From the NCBI RefSeq assembly GCF_050896395.1, contig NZ_JBPBBA010000022.1:1-64000 (forward strand): a DNA stretch of 64,000 nucleotides, written 5' to 3'. Positions within the stretch are counted from its first letter, which is position 1; the number at the start of each line of letters is the position of its first letter. Origin of the DNA: Nioella aestuarii. Its GTDB lineage: Bacteria; Pseudomonadota; Alphaproteobacteria; Rhodobacterales; Rhodobacteraceae. Positions 15,905-24,500 of the stretch are shown piece after piece. A program made the position numbers and the translations under genes. The notes beneath the pieces were generated by a model. The model did no database searches and was not told the DNA's origin. It saw only the letters and a list, made by a program, of their open reading frames with translations.

Positions 15905-17248
15905 TCAGGCCGCTTTTTTCACCCGCGCCCATGCGGGCAGCCAGTCGCCATGGGCGGCCAGCAGATCATCGACGAGCGACCGGATCTGGCGCAAGTCCAG
16001 TTCGGCGGCGGTGTGCGGGTCCATCATAGCCGCGTGGTAGATATGTTCGGGGTTCTCGTCCAGCAGGGCGCGCACCGTCAGTTCCTGCACGTTTATCTGG
16101 CTGCGCATCAGGGCCAACAGCTGCGGCGGGATGTCCGCAACGACCGAGGGTTGCACGCCGTTCATGTCCACAAGGCAGGGGGTTTCGACCGCCGCACCCA
16201 TGGGCAATTGCGGGATCTGGCCCCGGTTGGGCAGGTTGCCATAGGCAGTGAAGGGGCGGTCGGTGACGATGGCGTTCATCATCTCGGCGGCAAACTCGTG
16301 GCTTTTGGGCACGTCAATGCTGGCCTGCTGCGCCAGTTCGGCGGCCTGGGTCTTCCACTCCGCCACCTGTTCGATGCAGCGCTTGGGGTATTCATCGAGC
16401 GGGATACTGAATTGCTCGATCAGGTCCTCACGGCCATCCTTGATGAACCACGGGACATACTCGGCCAGGTGCTCGCTGCTTTCCGTGCAGAAATAGCCCA
16501 GATGATCCATCACGTCATAGCGGACCTTGTTGGCGCAGCGGGGCATGAGAAGCGGCGGCTTGGGTAGGTGCCCGGCGCGGTAGCCGTTTCGCAGGCGCGG
16601 GTAGAGCGAGGCACCTGTCGAGTCCTCCAGCCGAAGGAAGAAGGCAACGTGGTTCACACCCGCAACCTTGTAGCGGATGTCCGATTCCGCCATGTCGAGA
16701 TCGTGGGCCAGTTCCTGCACTGTGTTCTGGACGGAATGGCACAGGCCCACCTGACGGATCTGCGGGAAGCGTTCGGCCAGCGCCCATGTGTTGATCGCCA
16801 TGGGGTTCACATATTGCATCAGCAGCGCATCGGGGCAGACGGCGGCCATGTCCTCGGCCACCTTCCACAGGTGCGGCACGGTGCGCAGGCCGCGCATGAT
16901 GCCCCCCACCCCAAGCGTGTCGGCGATGGTCTGGCGCAGGCCATAGGCCTTTGGCAGTTCGAAATCGGTGATGGTGCAGGGATCGTAGCCGCCGATCTGG
17001 AAGGCGGTGACAACGAAATCGGCCCCCTCCAGGGCGCGGCGCTGGTCGGTGTGGGTGGTGATGGTGGCGCCTGTCCCCATGGTCGCAATCATGCGGCGGG
17101 CGAGCTGTTCGGATTCAGCCAGCCTGTCAGGATCGATATCCATCAGCGCAATCTCTGCGTCGCGTAGCGCCTCGAAGTGGAGCATATCGCCCACAATATT
17201 GCGCATGAAGATGGTGGAACCCGCCCCGATAAAGGTGAGTTTGGTCAT
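15905..17248 (-). CDS. GH4 alpha-galactosidase-like glycosidase
   Basis: A 447-residue NAD- and Mn-dependent GH4 enzyme. It shows the N-terminal FIGAGSTIFMRN Rossmann loop, a dimer/NAD region at VTAFQIGGYDP, LMQYVNPMAINTWA, the metal-binding cysteine in LCHSVQNT and the AGVNHVAFFL motif with the metal-ligand histidine. CHSVQ and the NHV form resemble the alpha-galactosidase (MelA) branch. The start at 17248 (MTKLTFIGAG) overlaps the upstream permease stop by 4 bases. It would hydrolyse imported alpha-galactosides such as melibiose; the exact anomer and sugar are inference from context. Confidence 0.88.
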   Translation of the reverse strand: MTKLTFIGAGSTIFMRNIVGDMLHFEALRDAEIALMDIDPDRLAESEQLARRMIATMGTGATITTHTDQRRALEGADFVVTAFQIGGYDPCTITDFELPKAYGLRQTIADTLGVGGIMRGLRTVPHLWKVAEDMAAVCPDALLMQYVNPMAINTWALAERFPQIRQVGLCHSVQNTVQELAHDLDMAESDIRYKVAGVNHVAFFLRLEDSTGASLYPRLRNGYRAGHLPKPPLLMPRCANKVRYDVMDHLGYFCTESSEHLAEYVPWFIKDGREDLIEQFSIPLDEYPKRCIEQVAEWKTQAAELAQQASIDVPKSHEFAAEMMNAIVTDRPFTAYGNLPNRGQIPQLPMGAAVETPCLVDMNGVQPSVVADIPPQLLALMRSQINVQELTVRALLDENPEHIYHAAMMDPHTAAELDLRQIRSLVDDLLAAHGDWLPAWARVKKAA

Positions 17249-18093
17249 TTGACAGCTCCGAGAGTAAGACCTGCGATGAAGTGGCGTTGCATGGCGAAGA
17301 ACATGGCGACGGGCGGGATGGCGGCGACGATGCTGCCTGCGCTCATCAAGTGATACTGCGCCACGAACTGGCTGTTGAAGCTTGTGATGCCTGCCGTGAC
17401 CGGCTGCGCATCCGGGCCTTGGGTCAGGACGATGGCCCAGAAGTAATCGTTCCAGATGAAGGTGAAGATCAGCACGGACAGCGCCGCGATGGCGGGACGC
17501 ATGAGGGGCAGAACCACGTACCAGAAGATGCGCCATTCGGCGACACCCTCGACCCGCGCGGCCTCGATCAGTTCATAGGGAAGCGCCCGGATGAAGTTGC
17601 GCATGAACAGAGTGCAGAACCCGGTCTGGAACGCGATGTGGAACAGAACCAGCCCTGTCTTGGTATCATAAAGCCCGGTCGACACGGTCAGGTCACGCAC
17701 AGGGACCATCAGGATCTGGAAGGGCACGAAGTTGCCCGCGATGAACATGAAGAAGATCAGCAGATTGCCCCGGAACCGGTAGATACCAAGTGCAAAGCCG
17801 GTCATGCAGGACAGCGCCACTGCGCCGATCACCGTGGGCACGGTGATGAAGACTGAGTTCAGCAGGTAGCGCGGCATGTCGGATTCAAAGAACACCCGGC
17901 CATAATTGGCAAAGAGGTCGAAAGACGACGGAATGCCCCAATAGTTGCCGTTGGTAAAATCACTGAGCGGCCGGACCGAAAACAGCATGACAGCCAGCAA
18001 GGGCAGCAGCCACATGATCAACGCCAGCGGCAGCAGTGTCTGATAGGTGATCTGCGTTGCGCGGCTGCGTTTCTGAATCGGGGTGGGGAACAT
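17245..18093 (-). CDS. Carbohydrate ABC transporter permease (MalG type)
   Basis: A 282-residue inner-membrane permease with six hydrophobic segments. The EAA loop is visible as ELIEAARVEGVAEWRIFWYVVLPLMRPA, which docks the ATPase. N- and C-terminal features (PLSDFTNGNYWG, a VKxxFIAG-like end at QRHFIAGLTLGAVK) are those of MalG/UgpE permeases. It lies 15 bases downstream of its MalF-type partner and overlaps the GH4 gene by 4 bases. Confidence 0.93.
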   Translation of the reverse strand: MFPTPIQKRSRATQITYQTLLPLALIMWLLPLLAVMLFSVRPLSDFTNGNYWGIPSSFDLFANYGRVFFESDMPRYLLNSVFITVPTVIGAVALSCMTGFALGIYRFRGNLLIFFMFIAGNFVPFQILMVPVRDLTVSTGLYDTKTGLVLFHIAFQTGFCTLFMRNFIRALPYELIEAARVEGVAEWRIFWYVVLPLMRPAIAALSVLIFTFIWNDYFWAIVLTQGPDAQPVTAGITSFNSQFVAQYHLMSAGSIVAAIPPVAMFFAMQRHFIAGLTLGAVK

Positions 18094-18108
18094 CTGCTTT
18101 CTCCTCGC

Positions 18109-19020
18109 TCAGCGCCGCGCTTCACGCTCGTCGCGCCACATTTGCCACAGGAAGTAGCCGATGAAGACCAGCATGATCATGAACAGCACCACCGCGATGG
18201 CAGAGCCATAGCCCATGCGGAACCCGTATTCAGACAGCGCTTTTTCGAACATCAAGTAGCTCAGCACGCGGGTCGAGCCAAAAGGCCCGCCGCTGGTCAT
18301 GATGGAAATCAGGTCAAAGCTGCGTAGCGCGCCGATGATCGTGACCACGAAGGCGATGAAGGTCGCGGGCTTCAGCTGTGGCAGCACGATATGCCAAAGC
18401 ATCCGCCAGCCCTTGGCGCCGTCCAGCCGCCCGGCCTCGATCTGCTCGGGGTCCACTGCGTTGAGGCCGGTCAGGTACAAGATCATGCAATAGGCCGTCT
18501 GCGGCCAGAGACCGGCAGCGATAATTCCATAGGTGGCAAGATCGGGGTCGCCCAAGACGTTGATGGGACCCGCGCCAAACACCGCCAGCACCGCGTTCAG
18601 CAGCCCCTCTCGCGGCAGGTAGAACCACGAAAAGACAAGGCCCACAACGACCTGAGACAGCACGAAGGGAAAGAAGAACAGCGATTTATAGAGCCGGATG
18701 CCGGTGACGGTCTGATTCAGGAACAAAGCAATCAGCAGCCCCGCCGGGATCGCAAGCAGGTAGAGCGCCAGCCATTTGAGGTTGTTCCAAAGCGAGGTTT
18801 CAAAGGCGCGGTCATCGACGAGTTCGCGGTAGTTATCAAGGCCGATATAGGTCGCCTCGCCCAAGCCATCCCAGTCGTAGAGCGAGATGTTGAAAGACTG
18901 GAAAATCGGGCTGATCACATAGACCACAAAGAACAGTAGACCGGGCAACAGGAACAGCAGTGGCGTCACCGTCATGCGGTTCTTTTGCAGCCAGCTGCGG
19001 GTGTCGGTGGCGGGGGTCAT
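18109..19020 (-). CDS. Carbohydrate ABC transporter permease (MalF type)
   Basis: A 303-residue permease with six predicted transmembrane segments, beginning in FLLPGLLFFVVYVISPIFQSFNISLYDW. The EAA motif is at QIEAGRLDGAKGWRMLWHIVLPQLKPA. It would form a heterodimeric channel with the MalG-type protein encoded next. A 118-base gap containing a hairpin separates it from the binding-protein gene, a common arrangement giving excess binding protein over permease. Confidence 0.93.
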   Translation of the reverse strand: MTPATDTRSWLQKNRMTVTPLLFLLPGLLFFVVYVISPIFQSFNISLYDWDGLGEATYIGLDNYRELVDDRAFETSLWNNLKWLALYLLAIPAGLLIALFLNQTVTGIRLYKSLFFFPFVLSQVVVGLVFSWFYLPREGLLNAVLAVFGAGPINVLGDPDLATYGIIAAGLWPQTAYCMILYLTGLNAVDPEQIEAGRLDGAKGWRMLWHIVLPQLKPATFIAFVVTIIGALRSFDLISIMTSGGPFGSTRVLSYLMFEKALSEYGFRMGYGSAIAVVLFMIMLVFIGYFLWQMWRDEREARR

Positions 19021-19102
19021 GTCCTATCCTCCGTTGGACAGCGCATTCGAAAACCGCGCGCGGCAACAGCGCGGCTTGCGGATACGCGGGGGGTGCGCGC
19101 CC

Positions 19103-19119
19103 CGCCCCTTATGGGGGCG
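19103..19119 (-). terminator. Attenuating/stabilising hairpin between binding-protein and permease genes
   Basis: CGCCCC/GGGGCG stem with a five-base loop, 19 bases downstream of the binding-protein stop on the transcribed strand. It lacks a U-run, so read-through to the permeases is expected. It may protect the upstream mRNA; this role is inferred from analogous ABC operons. Confidence 0.4.
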
Positions 19120-19138
19120 AGACGCAGTTTATCAGAGT

Positions 19139-20401
19139 TTATTCGTAGATGCGCTGACGCGCGTCTTCCAGACGTTCCAGGATGTCGTCCAGGTTGTCGG
19201 GGAACACCATGAACTCCTGAAGTCCTTCCATGCCGATCGCGGCCATTTCCGCCGGCCAGTCACGGTCGAAGAACTGGGCGATCCCGCCGGTGGCGTTCTG
19301 GCTCAGCATCTCGAAGCCTTGCTGGATGAATTCATCATCCGCCACGGCCGCGTTCGCGTTCACGGGCAGCTGGCCAAGGCCATCGGGGCCGTTGATCCGG
19401 GCCTGAACGTCCGCCGAGGTCACGAAGCGCAGGAACTCCTGTGCCGCTTCCACGTTCTGTGCACCCGAGGGGATGTGGAACGTGTCGGTGGGGGCGTCTT
19501 CACCCATCGGCATACCTTCGACGATGGCCGGGAACTGGTAAAAGTCGATCTGGTCATCGCTCAGACCCGCTTCACGCAGGTGCGGCACAACGAAGTTGCC
19601 CATCAGGTAGGCGGTGGCTTCACCGTTGACGAAGAAGGGTAGTGCCTCTTGCCAGGAATAGGTCTGGTGGTCGTCGATGAAGGCGCCCATGTCGATCAGG
19701 CGGCGCCAGTTGGCGAAGGTTTCGCGAACGCGCTCATCCGTCCAGGGCACTTCACCGCGGGCCAGTTCCATGTGGAAGTCAAAGCCGTTGGTGCGCATGT
19801 TCAGGTAGTCGAACCAGCCACCGGCGGTCCACAGGTAGCGCGAGCCGATGGTGTAGCAGCTGCGGCCTGAATCGACGATCACCTGACAGTTGGCGATCTC
19901 TTCCTCGAAGGTGGTGGGTTCAGACAGGCCAAGCTCGTTGAAGATGTCTTCGCGGTAATAGATGCCCCACTGGTAGTAGGTATAGGGCACGCCCCACTGG
20001 CGGTCGTCGATGGTCATCGCGCCGCGCACCGATTCCAGACCGGCGAAATCGCCCGCGTCCCACATGTCGGTGATGTCCATGAACAGGCCCGCATCCACAT
20101 AGGGGCCCATGCGGTTGGCGGCGTACCAGTTCACCACGTCGGGGGCATTCGCCGTGAGCGCGTTGCGGATCTGGGTTTTCCACGCTTCGCGGTCGACGAC
20201 GGTCAGCTCGATCTCGAGACCGGGGTGCATTGCCCCGAATTCTTCGACGAGCCCTTCCATGATCGCGCGCGGGGCCGGGTTCGACATGTCCGAGAAGATG
20301 CGAAGGTCGCCGGTCAGGCCGTGACCATCGGCGAATGCCATGGTGGAAAGCATAGTTGTCGCCGCCAGCGCGGCCAGCGGTGTCTTGATGATGGAACGCA
20401 T
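19139..20401 (-). CDS. Extracellular sugar-binding protein of the galactoside ABC transporter
   Basis: A 420-residue family-1 solute-binding protein. A signal peptide ends at about AFADG (residues 20-25). The mature part has the fold signatures LEIELTVVDREAWKTQIRNAL, DVVNWYAANRM, GVPYTYYQWGIYYRED, and FVNGEATAYLMGNFVVP. It is the first gene of the minus-strand galactose operon, started at ATG 20401 behind a strong GGGAGGA site. The sugar is presumably an alpha- or beta-galactoside, from the hydrolases in the same operon. Directly upstream are GAAAC/GTTTC palindromes. Confidence 0.93.
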   Translation of the reverse strand: MRSIIKTPLAALAATTMLSTMAFADGHGLTGDLRIFSDMSNPAPRAIMEGLVEEFGAMHPGLEIELTVVDREAWKTQIRNALTANAPDVVNWYAANRMGPYVDAGLFMDITDMWDAGDFAGLESVRGAMTIDDRQWGVPYTYYQWGIYYREDIFNELGLSEPTTFEEEIANCQVIVDSGRSCYTIGSRYLWTAGGWFDYLNMRTNGFDFHMELARGEVPWTDERVRETFANWRRLIDMGAFIDDHQTYSWQEALPFFVNGEATAYLMGNFVVPHLREAGLSDDQIDFYQFPAIVEGMPMGEDAPTDTFHIPSGAQNVEAAQEFLRFVTSADVQARINGPDGLGQLPVNANAAVADDEFIQQGFEMLSQNATGGIAQFFDRDWPAEMAAIGMEGLQEFMVFPDNLDDILERLEDARQRIYE

Positions 20402-20423
20402 AGTGTCCTCCCTTGGTTCCACT

Positions 20424-20458
20424 TGACGAAACGGTTTCATTATTTGAAACTAGGTTTC
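20424..20458. promoter_or_regulatory. Tandem palindromic operator for the IclR regulator
   Basis: Two adjacent inverted repeats, GAAAC-G-GTTTC (20428-20438) and GAAAC-TAG-GTTTC (20446-20458), lie between the divergent binding-protein and IclR genes. A TTGACG hexamer at 20424-20429 overlaps the first. Repeated dyads spaced about two helical turns apart fit an IclR tetramer controlling both directions. Confidence 0.65.
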
Positions 20459-20538
20459 TATAGTTGAAAACATGCCGGATGCCGGATACTGTGTCAACAG
20501 TTTCCTCCGAGTCTGAGGATACGAAGGGGAGGTCTTTC

Positions 20539-21318
20539 ATGGCGAAGTCAGGCGACGGGACGGTCGGCAAGGCATTGGATGTCTTGGATTCCGTGGCAGC
20601 CGCGGGACATCCGGTGAAATTCACCGAGCTGCTGGAGAAAAGCGATCACCCCAAGGCGACGCTCTACCGGTTGCTCCAGACACTTACGAATCAGGGGATG
20701 CTGTCGCATGACCCCGACACGGGCAGCTATTCGCTTGGCCTGCGTCTGGTGAAGCTGGCCCATTCCGCCTGGAAGCAGGCAACGCTGGCCACAGTTGCGC
20801 GGCCCTATGTCGATGTGCTGGCCGCCAAGGTGGGCGAGACCATCCACCTAGCGCAGATGGAATTGGGGCAGGTTCTGTTCGTCGACAAGCAGAAGATGAG
20901 CGACCGGTTCGAAACACTGGCACAGACCGGAACGGTTGCGCCGGGATATTGCACCGGGGTGGGCAAGGCCATCTTGGCCCATATGACGCCCGAGCGGCTG
21001 GAACGCGCCCTGCGCCAGCAGTTGTTTCTTGAAAACACGCCATCGACGCATACCAGCCCCGAGACGCTTCTCAAGGAGTTGGAGGAGATCCGCGCCGAGG
21101 GTGTGGCCTTCGACCGAGAGGAACACGAGGCCGGCATCATCTCGATTGCCGCGCCGATCCTGACCAATGGGGGGCGTGTCATCGGGGCGCTGTCCATTGC
21201 GACCTCTACCACCCGTCACTCGCTCGACAGTATCCGCGCCTTTGAGCCTGATCTGCTCGAAACTGCCCGCAAAATCGGGGATGAAGCCACCGCGTGGCAA
21301 TTCCCCACCGTCAATTGA
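20539..21318 (+). CDS. IclR-family regulator of the galactose locus
   Basis: A 259-residue regulator: N-terminal winged helix (GKALDVLDSVAAAGHPVKFTELLEKSDHPKATLYRLLQTLTNQGML) and a C-terminal GAF-like effector domain with APGYCTGVGKAILAHM, EGVAFDREEHEAGIISIAAPI and GALSIA. Start chosen at ATG 20539 because AAGGGGAGG precedes it by seven bases; in-frame starts at 20464 and 20479 lie within the operator region. It is divergent from the transport/catabolic operon and 24 bases before the transporter ATPase gene. It probably responds to galactose or a galactonate intermediate. Confidence 0.9.
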   Translation: MAKSGDGTVGKALDVLDSVAAAGHPVKFTELLEKSDHPKATLYRLLQTLTNQGMLSHDPDTGSYSLGLRLVKLAHSAWKQATLATVARPYVDVLAAKVGETIHLAQMELGQVLFVDKQKMSDRFETLAQTGTVAPGYCTGVGKAILAHMTPERLERALRQQLFLENTPSTHTSPETLLKELEEIRAEGVAFDREEHEAGIISIAAPILTNGGRVIGALSIATSTTRHSLDSIRAFEPDLLETARKIGDEATAWQFPTVN

Positions 21319-21342
21319 CCCCAGTCTGGGAGGACCAAGGAC

Positions 21343-22395
21343 ATGTCCGGTGTAACGCTGAACAAGGTCATTAAGAAATACGGTGAAACGCAGGTGATCC
21401 ACGGGGTCGATCTGCACATCGAGGACGGCGAGTTCTGCGTCTTCGTCGGCCCCTCTGGCTGCGGCAAGTCTACGCTTCTGCGGATGATCGCGGGGCTGGA
21501 GGAAACCACCGACGGACAGATCGCCATCGGCGCGCGGGATGTGACGCGGATGGATCCGGCAGAGCGAGGCGTCGCGATGGTGTTTCAGACCTATGCGCTC
21601 TACCCGCATATGACCGTTGAGGAAAACATGGGGTTCGGATTGCGGATGAACGGCCATCCCAAGGCCGAAATCAAGGCCAAGGTGGCGGAAGCAAGCCGCG
21701 TGCTGAAGCTAGACGACTACCTGAAGCGCAAGCCAAAGGCGTTGTCTGGCGGGCAGCGGCAACGGGTGGCCATCGGGCGCGCGATTGTACGGGGCCCCGA
21801 GGTGTTCCTGTTTGACGAGCCGTTGTCGAACCTCGATGCGGAACTGCGCGTCGAGATGCGGGTAGAGATTGCCCGGCTACACAACGAGATCGGCGCGACG
21901 ATGATCTATGTGACCCACGATCAGGTCGAGGCGATGACGCTGGCCGACAAGATCGTAGTGCTGCGCGGTGGCGTGATCGAACAGGCGGGCAAGCCGCTGG
22001 ACCTGTATAACGACCCCGACAACCAGTTCGTGGCGGGCTTCATCGGCAGCCCCGCGATGAATTTCTTCCCCGGACGGGTTGCGGGTGGCAAAGTCCGCGT
22101 ACCGGGACTTGATGTGATGGGACTGGATGCGCCGCGGGCGGCCAGTGACGGGCCTGTCACAGTCGGCGTGCGTCCGCAGATGCTGCGGCTGGCAGAAGGC
22201 GACACGCACACCGTCGATCTGTCAGAGCAACTGGGCGGAGTGGCCTATCACTACTTGGTGGCGGGTGACGGCACGCGAATCACGGTCGAAGCCCATGACC
22301 AGAGCGCACCCAAACCCGGCAGCAAGGTCGGCCTGAGCGTGGCCGACAACGCGGCGCTGTTCTTTGACGGCGCAAGCGGAGAGCGGTTGCGGTAA
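21343..22395 (+). CDS. Sugar ABC transporter ATP-binding protein (UgpC/MsmX/MalK type)
   Basis: A 350-residue ATPase with Walker A FVGPSGCGKSTLLR, Q-loop VFQTYALYPHMTV, signature LSGGQRQRVAIGRA, Walker B VFLFDEPLSNLD and switch histidine in VTHDQVEAMTLAD. A C-terminal TOBE/OB-fold regulatory domain (about residues 235-350, with GFIGSPAMNFFPG) is typical of MalK-like proteins. It completes the transporter, though it is encoded on the opposite strand with iclR instead of beside the permeases. Confidence 0.94.
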   Translation: MSGVTLNKVIKKYGETQVIHGVDLHIEDGEFCVFVGPSGCGKSTLLRMIAGLEETTDGQIAIGARDVTRMDPAERGVAMVFQTYALYPHMTVEENMGFGLRMNGHPKAEIKAKVAEASRVLKLDDYLKRKPKALSGGQRQRVAIGRAIVRGPEVFLFDEPLSNLDAELRVEMRVEIARLHNEIGATMIYVTHDQVEAMTLADKIVVLRGGVIEQAGKPLDLYNDPDNQFVAGFIGSPAMNFFPGRVAGGKVRVPGLDVMGLDAPRAASDGPVTVGVRPQMLRLAEGDTHTVDLSEQLGGVAYHYLVAGDGTRITVEAHDQSAPKPGSKVGLSVADNAALFFDGASGERLR

Positions 22396-22402
22396 GAAAG
22401 CC

Positions 22403-22416
22403 GGGTGAACTCACCC
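22403..22416. terminator. Small hairpin between convergent genes
   Basis: GGGTG/CACCC stem with a four-base loop in the 50-base gap between the ATPase gene and the convergent uronate-dehydrogenase-like gene. No U-tract follows it, so its role as a terminator is uncertain. Confidence 0.25.
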
Positions 22417-22445
22417 ATCCTTGGCGGGGATGTTGGGGTGGCGCC

Positions 22446-23273
22446 CTATTCCTCGTCCGGGATGTTCAGCAGCGACTTGGCCCCTTCCCCGAGCGGGATC
22501 GACGCGAACGGCCCGCCATGGCACATCTGGCCGGGGTCGGTTGGGTCGTGGGGGCCGGTTTCCGCCAGAATACGCTCTGCAAACTGCTCTGCATTGTCAT
22601 TGGGCCGATAACCCAGGAACGCCGCGCCGCTGTTGTCGACCGGGCAGCGGTCATTGTCTGACACACCGTAGATGATAGAGAACCCGGCGACCGGCGTATC
22701 TATTGCCCGCGTCACAAGCTGCACCAAGTCCCCATCGGACAGCCAGCTGCCCAGGGCTCGTGCATTGCCCACGGGAGCACAGGACAGAATCCGCAGGCAC
22801 ACCGCCTCTAGCCCACGTTTTTCCCAGTACATGCGCCCCAGATCTTCTGCGAAGCATTTGGCCAGCCCATAGAACCCGTCGGGCCGGTGCGGCACATCGA
22901 GGCCGATGCACTCAGTTTTGGGGTACATCCCAACCGCATGGATCGACGAGGCATAGACCACGCGGCTTAGTCCATGCTGATACGCGGCTTCCCAGATGTT
23001 GTAGGCACCGATGAAATTGGGTCCAAGCAGCTCTTCGAACGGGGCCTCGTCCACAATCGCCCCGAAATGGACGACCATGTCAGCGCCCTCCAGCAGTGCC
23101 ATGATCGCGGATTTATCGGCCAGATCGGCGCGAATATAGGTCTCGTTCGATTTTAGCTCCGCCAGGCTTTCAACGATATCCGATGTGACCAACTCTTCGC
23201 ACATCTGCGACAACGGCCCGCGCAGGATGGTGCCAAGCCGCCCGGCGGCCCCGGTGAGGACGAGTTTCTTCAT
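22446..23273 (-). CDS. NAD-dependent extended SDR, uronate dehydrogenase-like
   Basis: A 275-residue Rossmann protein: LVLTGAAGRLGTILR glycine motif, DLADKSAIMALLEGADMVVHFGAI, ASSIHAVGMYP and an intact YxxxK (YGLAKCFAE). Spacing and segments such as DVPHRPDGFYG and CLRILSCAP closely recall uronate dehydrogenase, which oxidises galacturonate or glucuronate to aldaro-lactones. The operon context (hydantoinase-type subunits, DAO flavoprotein) does not obviously match that, so the substrate may differ. It is the last gene of the minus-strand operon, 17 bases after the flavoprotein gene. Confidence 0.75.
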   Translation of the reverse strand: MKKLVLTGAAGRLGTILRGPLSQMCEELVTSDIVESLAELKSNETYIRADLADKSAIMALLEGADMVVHFGAIVDEAPFEELLGPNFIGAYNIWEAAYQHGLSRVVYASSIHAVGMYPKTECIGLDVPHRPDGFYGLAKCFAEDLGRMYWEKRGLEAVCLRILSCAPVGNARALGSWLSDGDLVQLVTRAIDTPVAGFSIIYGVSDNDRCPVDNSGAAFLGYRPNDNAEQFAERILAETGPHDPTDPGQMCHGGPFASIPLGEGAKSLLNIPDEE

Positions 23274-23290
23274 GGATATCTCCTTCGGGG

Positions 23291-24493
23291 TCAGATGACG
23301 GCGCCTTCGACCATGGCTTCACCCTTTGCGACGCGGTCATAGCTGAAGGGGGAAAGGTCGAAGCTGCGATATTCGCCGTGGGTGATCCATTCGGCAAGAC
23401 CGCGGCCCATGGCGGGGGATTGTTGCAGCCCATGGCCGGAAAATCCGTTCATGAACAGGAAGTTTTCCACCTCGGGATGCGGGCCGAGAACGGCGTTCTG
23501 GTCGAGCGTGTTATAGGCATAGTGCCCGGTCCATTCGGTCACGATGCGGATCGACTCGAAGGCCGGGATACGGGTGGCGAGGATCGGCCAGACGTGGTTT
23601 TCCCACAAGCCGTGGTCCATGTTGAAATCGGATGGGTCGGCGGCCGGGTCCGGGTCGCCCTTGCTGCCGGCAAGATAGGTGGTGGGTCCATCCTGACGCA
23701 CATGCACGCCAGACGGGTCGATGGTCAGCGGCAATTCCCGGTCGAGCGGCGTTTCAGCGGTGAAGATCCATGTGTAGCGCTTGCGGGGTTCCACCGGCAG
23801 ATGCAGCCCCGCCATTGCCGCCACGCGGGCGGCACGGGGACCGGCGGCATTCACCACCTGCCCGCAGGCGATGGTCTGGCCATCCGCCAGCGTCACGCTT
23901 TCAATGCGCCCGCCCTTGCGGGTCACGGCGGTTACTTCGCCCTGAACATACTCGATCCCGCGCGCCTGCGCCTTCCGGCGGAACCATTCAAACAGCGTTC
24001 CGCCATCCCAATAGCCCTCGTCCTTGGTGTTGATGCTGCCAAGAACGATCCCGTCGAGGTCGTAAAACGGATAGTCGGCGGCGATCTGATCGGGCGTCAG
24101 CAGGCGGGTTTCGGCCCCGGCGGCCAATTGCACCTTCTGGTTGGCGCGTAGCACGTCGGCAAAGGCCTGATCCCCGGCGAGATAGAGATAGCCGTAATTC
24201 TGGACAGAGAGGTTCGGCACCCGTTCATCCCCGCCCATATTGGCGCGCAGATCCTTGATGAACTCTGCCGTAAACTGGGAAATCCGCACATTCAGCTCTG
24301 TCGAGAACTGCTGGCGGATGCAGGAATTCGTGTGTGCGGTGGAACACCACTGATAGCTCGGGTCGCGTTCCACGACCAAAACCGAGCCGTTGAAATCGGT
24401 ATTCTCGGTCAACCACCATGCCAGCGAAGATCCCATGATCGCGCCGCCGATGATGACGACGTCATAGGATGATTTTTCCGGAACGGTTTTCAT
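23291..24493 (-). CDS. FAD-dependent amine/amino-acid oxidase (DAO family)
   Basis: A 400-residue flavoprotein of the DAO superfamily (sarcosine/dimethylglycine oxidase, glycine oxidase). It has VVIIGGAIMGSSLAWWLTE, then VVERDP, a CIRQQFSTELN segment near the flavin site, VVNAAGPRAARVAAMAGL and a C-terminal NGFSGHGLQQSPAMGRGLAEWI which closes the FAD site. The substrate is likely a secondary amine or N-methylated amino acid. It is the fourth gene of the operon, 7 bases after the SDR gene. Confidence 0.82.
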   Translation of the reverse strand: MKTVPEKSSYDVVIIGGAIMGSSLAWWLTENTDFNGSVLVVERDPSYQWCSTAHTNSCIRQQFSTELNVRISQFTAEFIKDLRANMGGDERVPNLSVQNYGYLYLAGDQAFADVLRANQKVQLAAGAETRLLTPDQIAADYPFYDLDGIVLGSINTKDEGYWDGGTLFEWFRRKAQARGIEYVQGEVTAVTRKGGRIESVTLADGQTIACGQVVNAAGPRAARVAAMAGLHLPVEPRKRYTWIFTAETPLDRELPLTIDPSGVHVRQDGPTTYLAGSKGDPDPAADPSDFNMDHGLWENHVWPILATRIPAFESIRIVTEWTGHYAYNTLDQNAVLGPHPEVENFLFMNGFSGHGLQQSPAMGRGLAEWITHGEYRSFDLSPFSYDRVAKGEAMVEGAVI

Positions 24494-24500
24494 GATCCCC

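Noticed and set aside
14254..16029. 591-residue plus-strand open frame across the dehydratase gene
   Set aside because: It is antisense to a clear IlvD/EDD enzyme and composed of His/Gly/Arg-rich low-complexity sequence typical of shadow frames.
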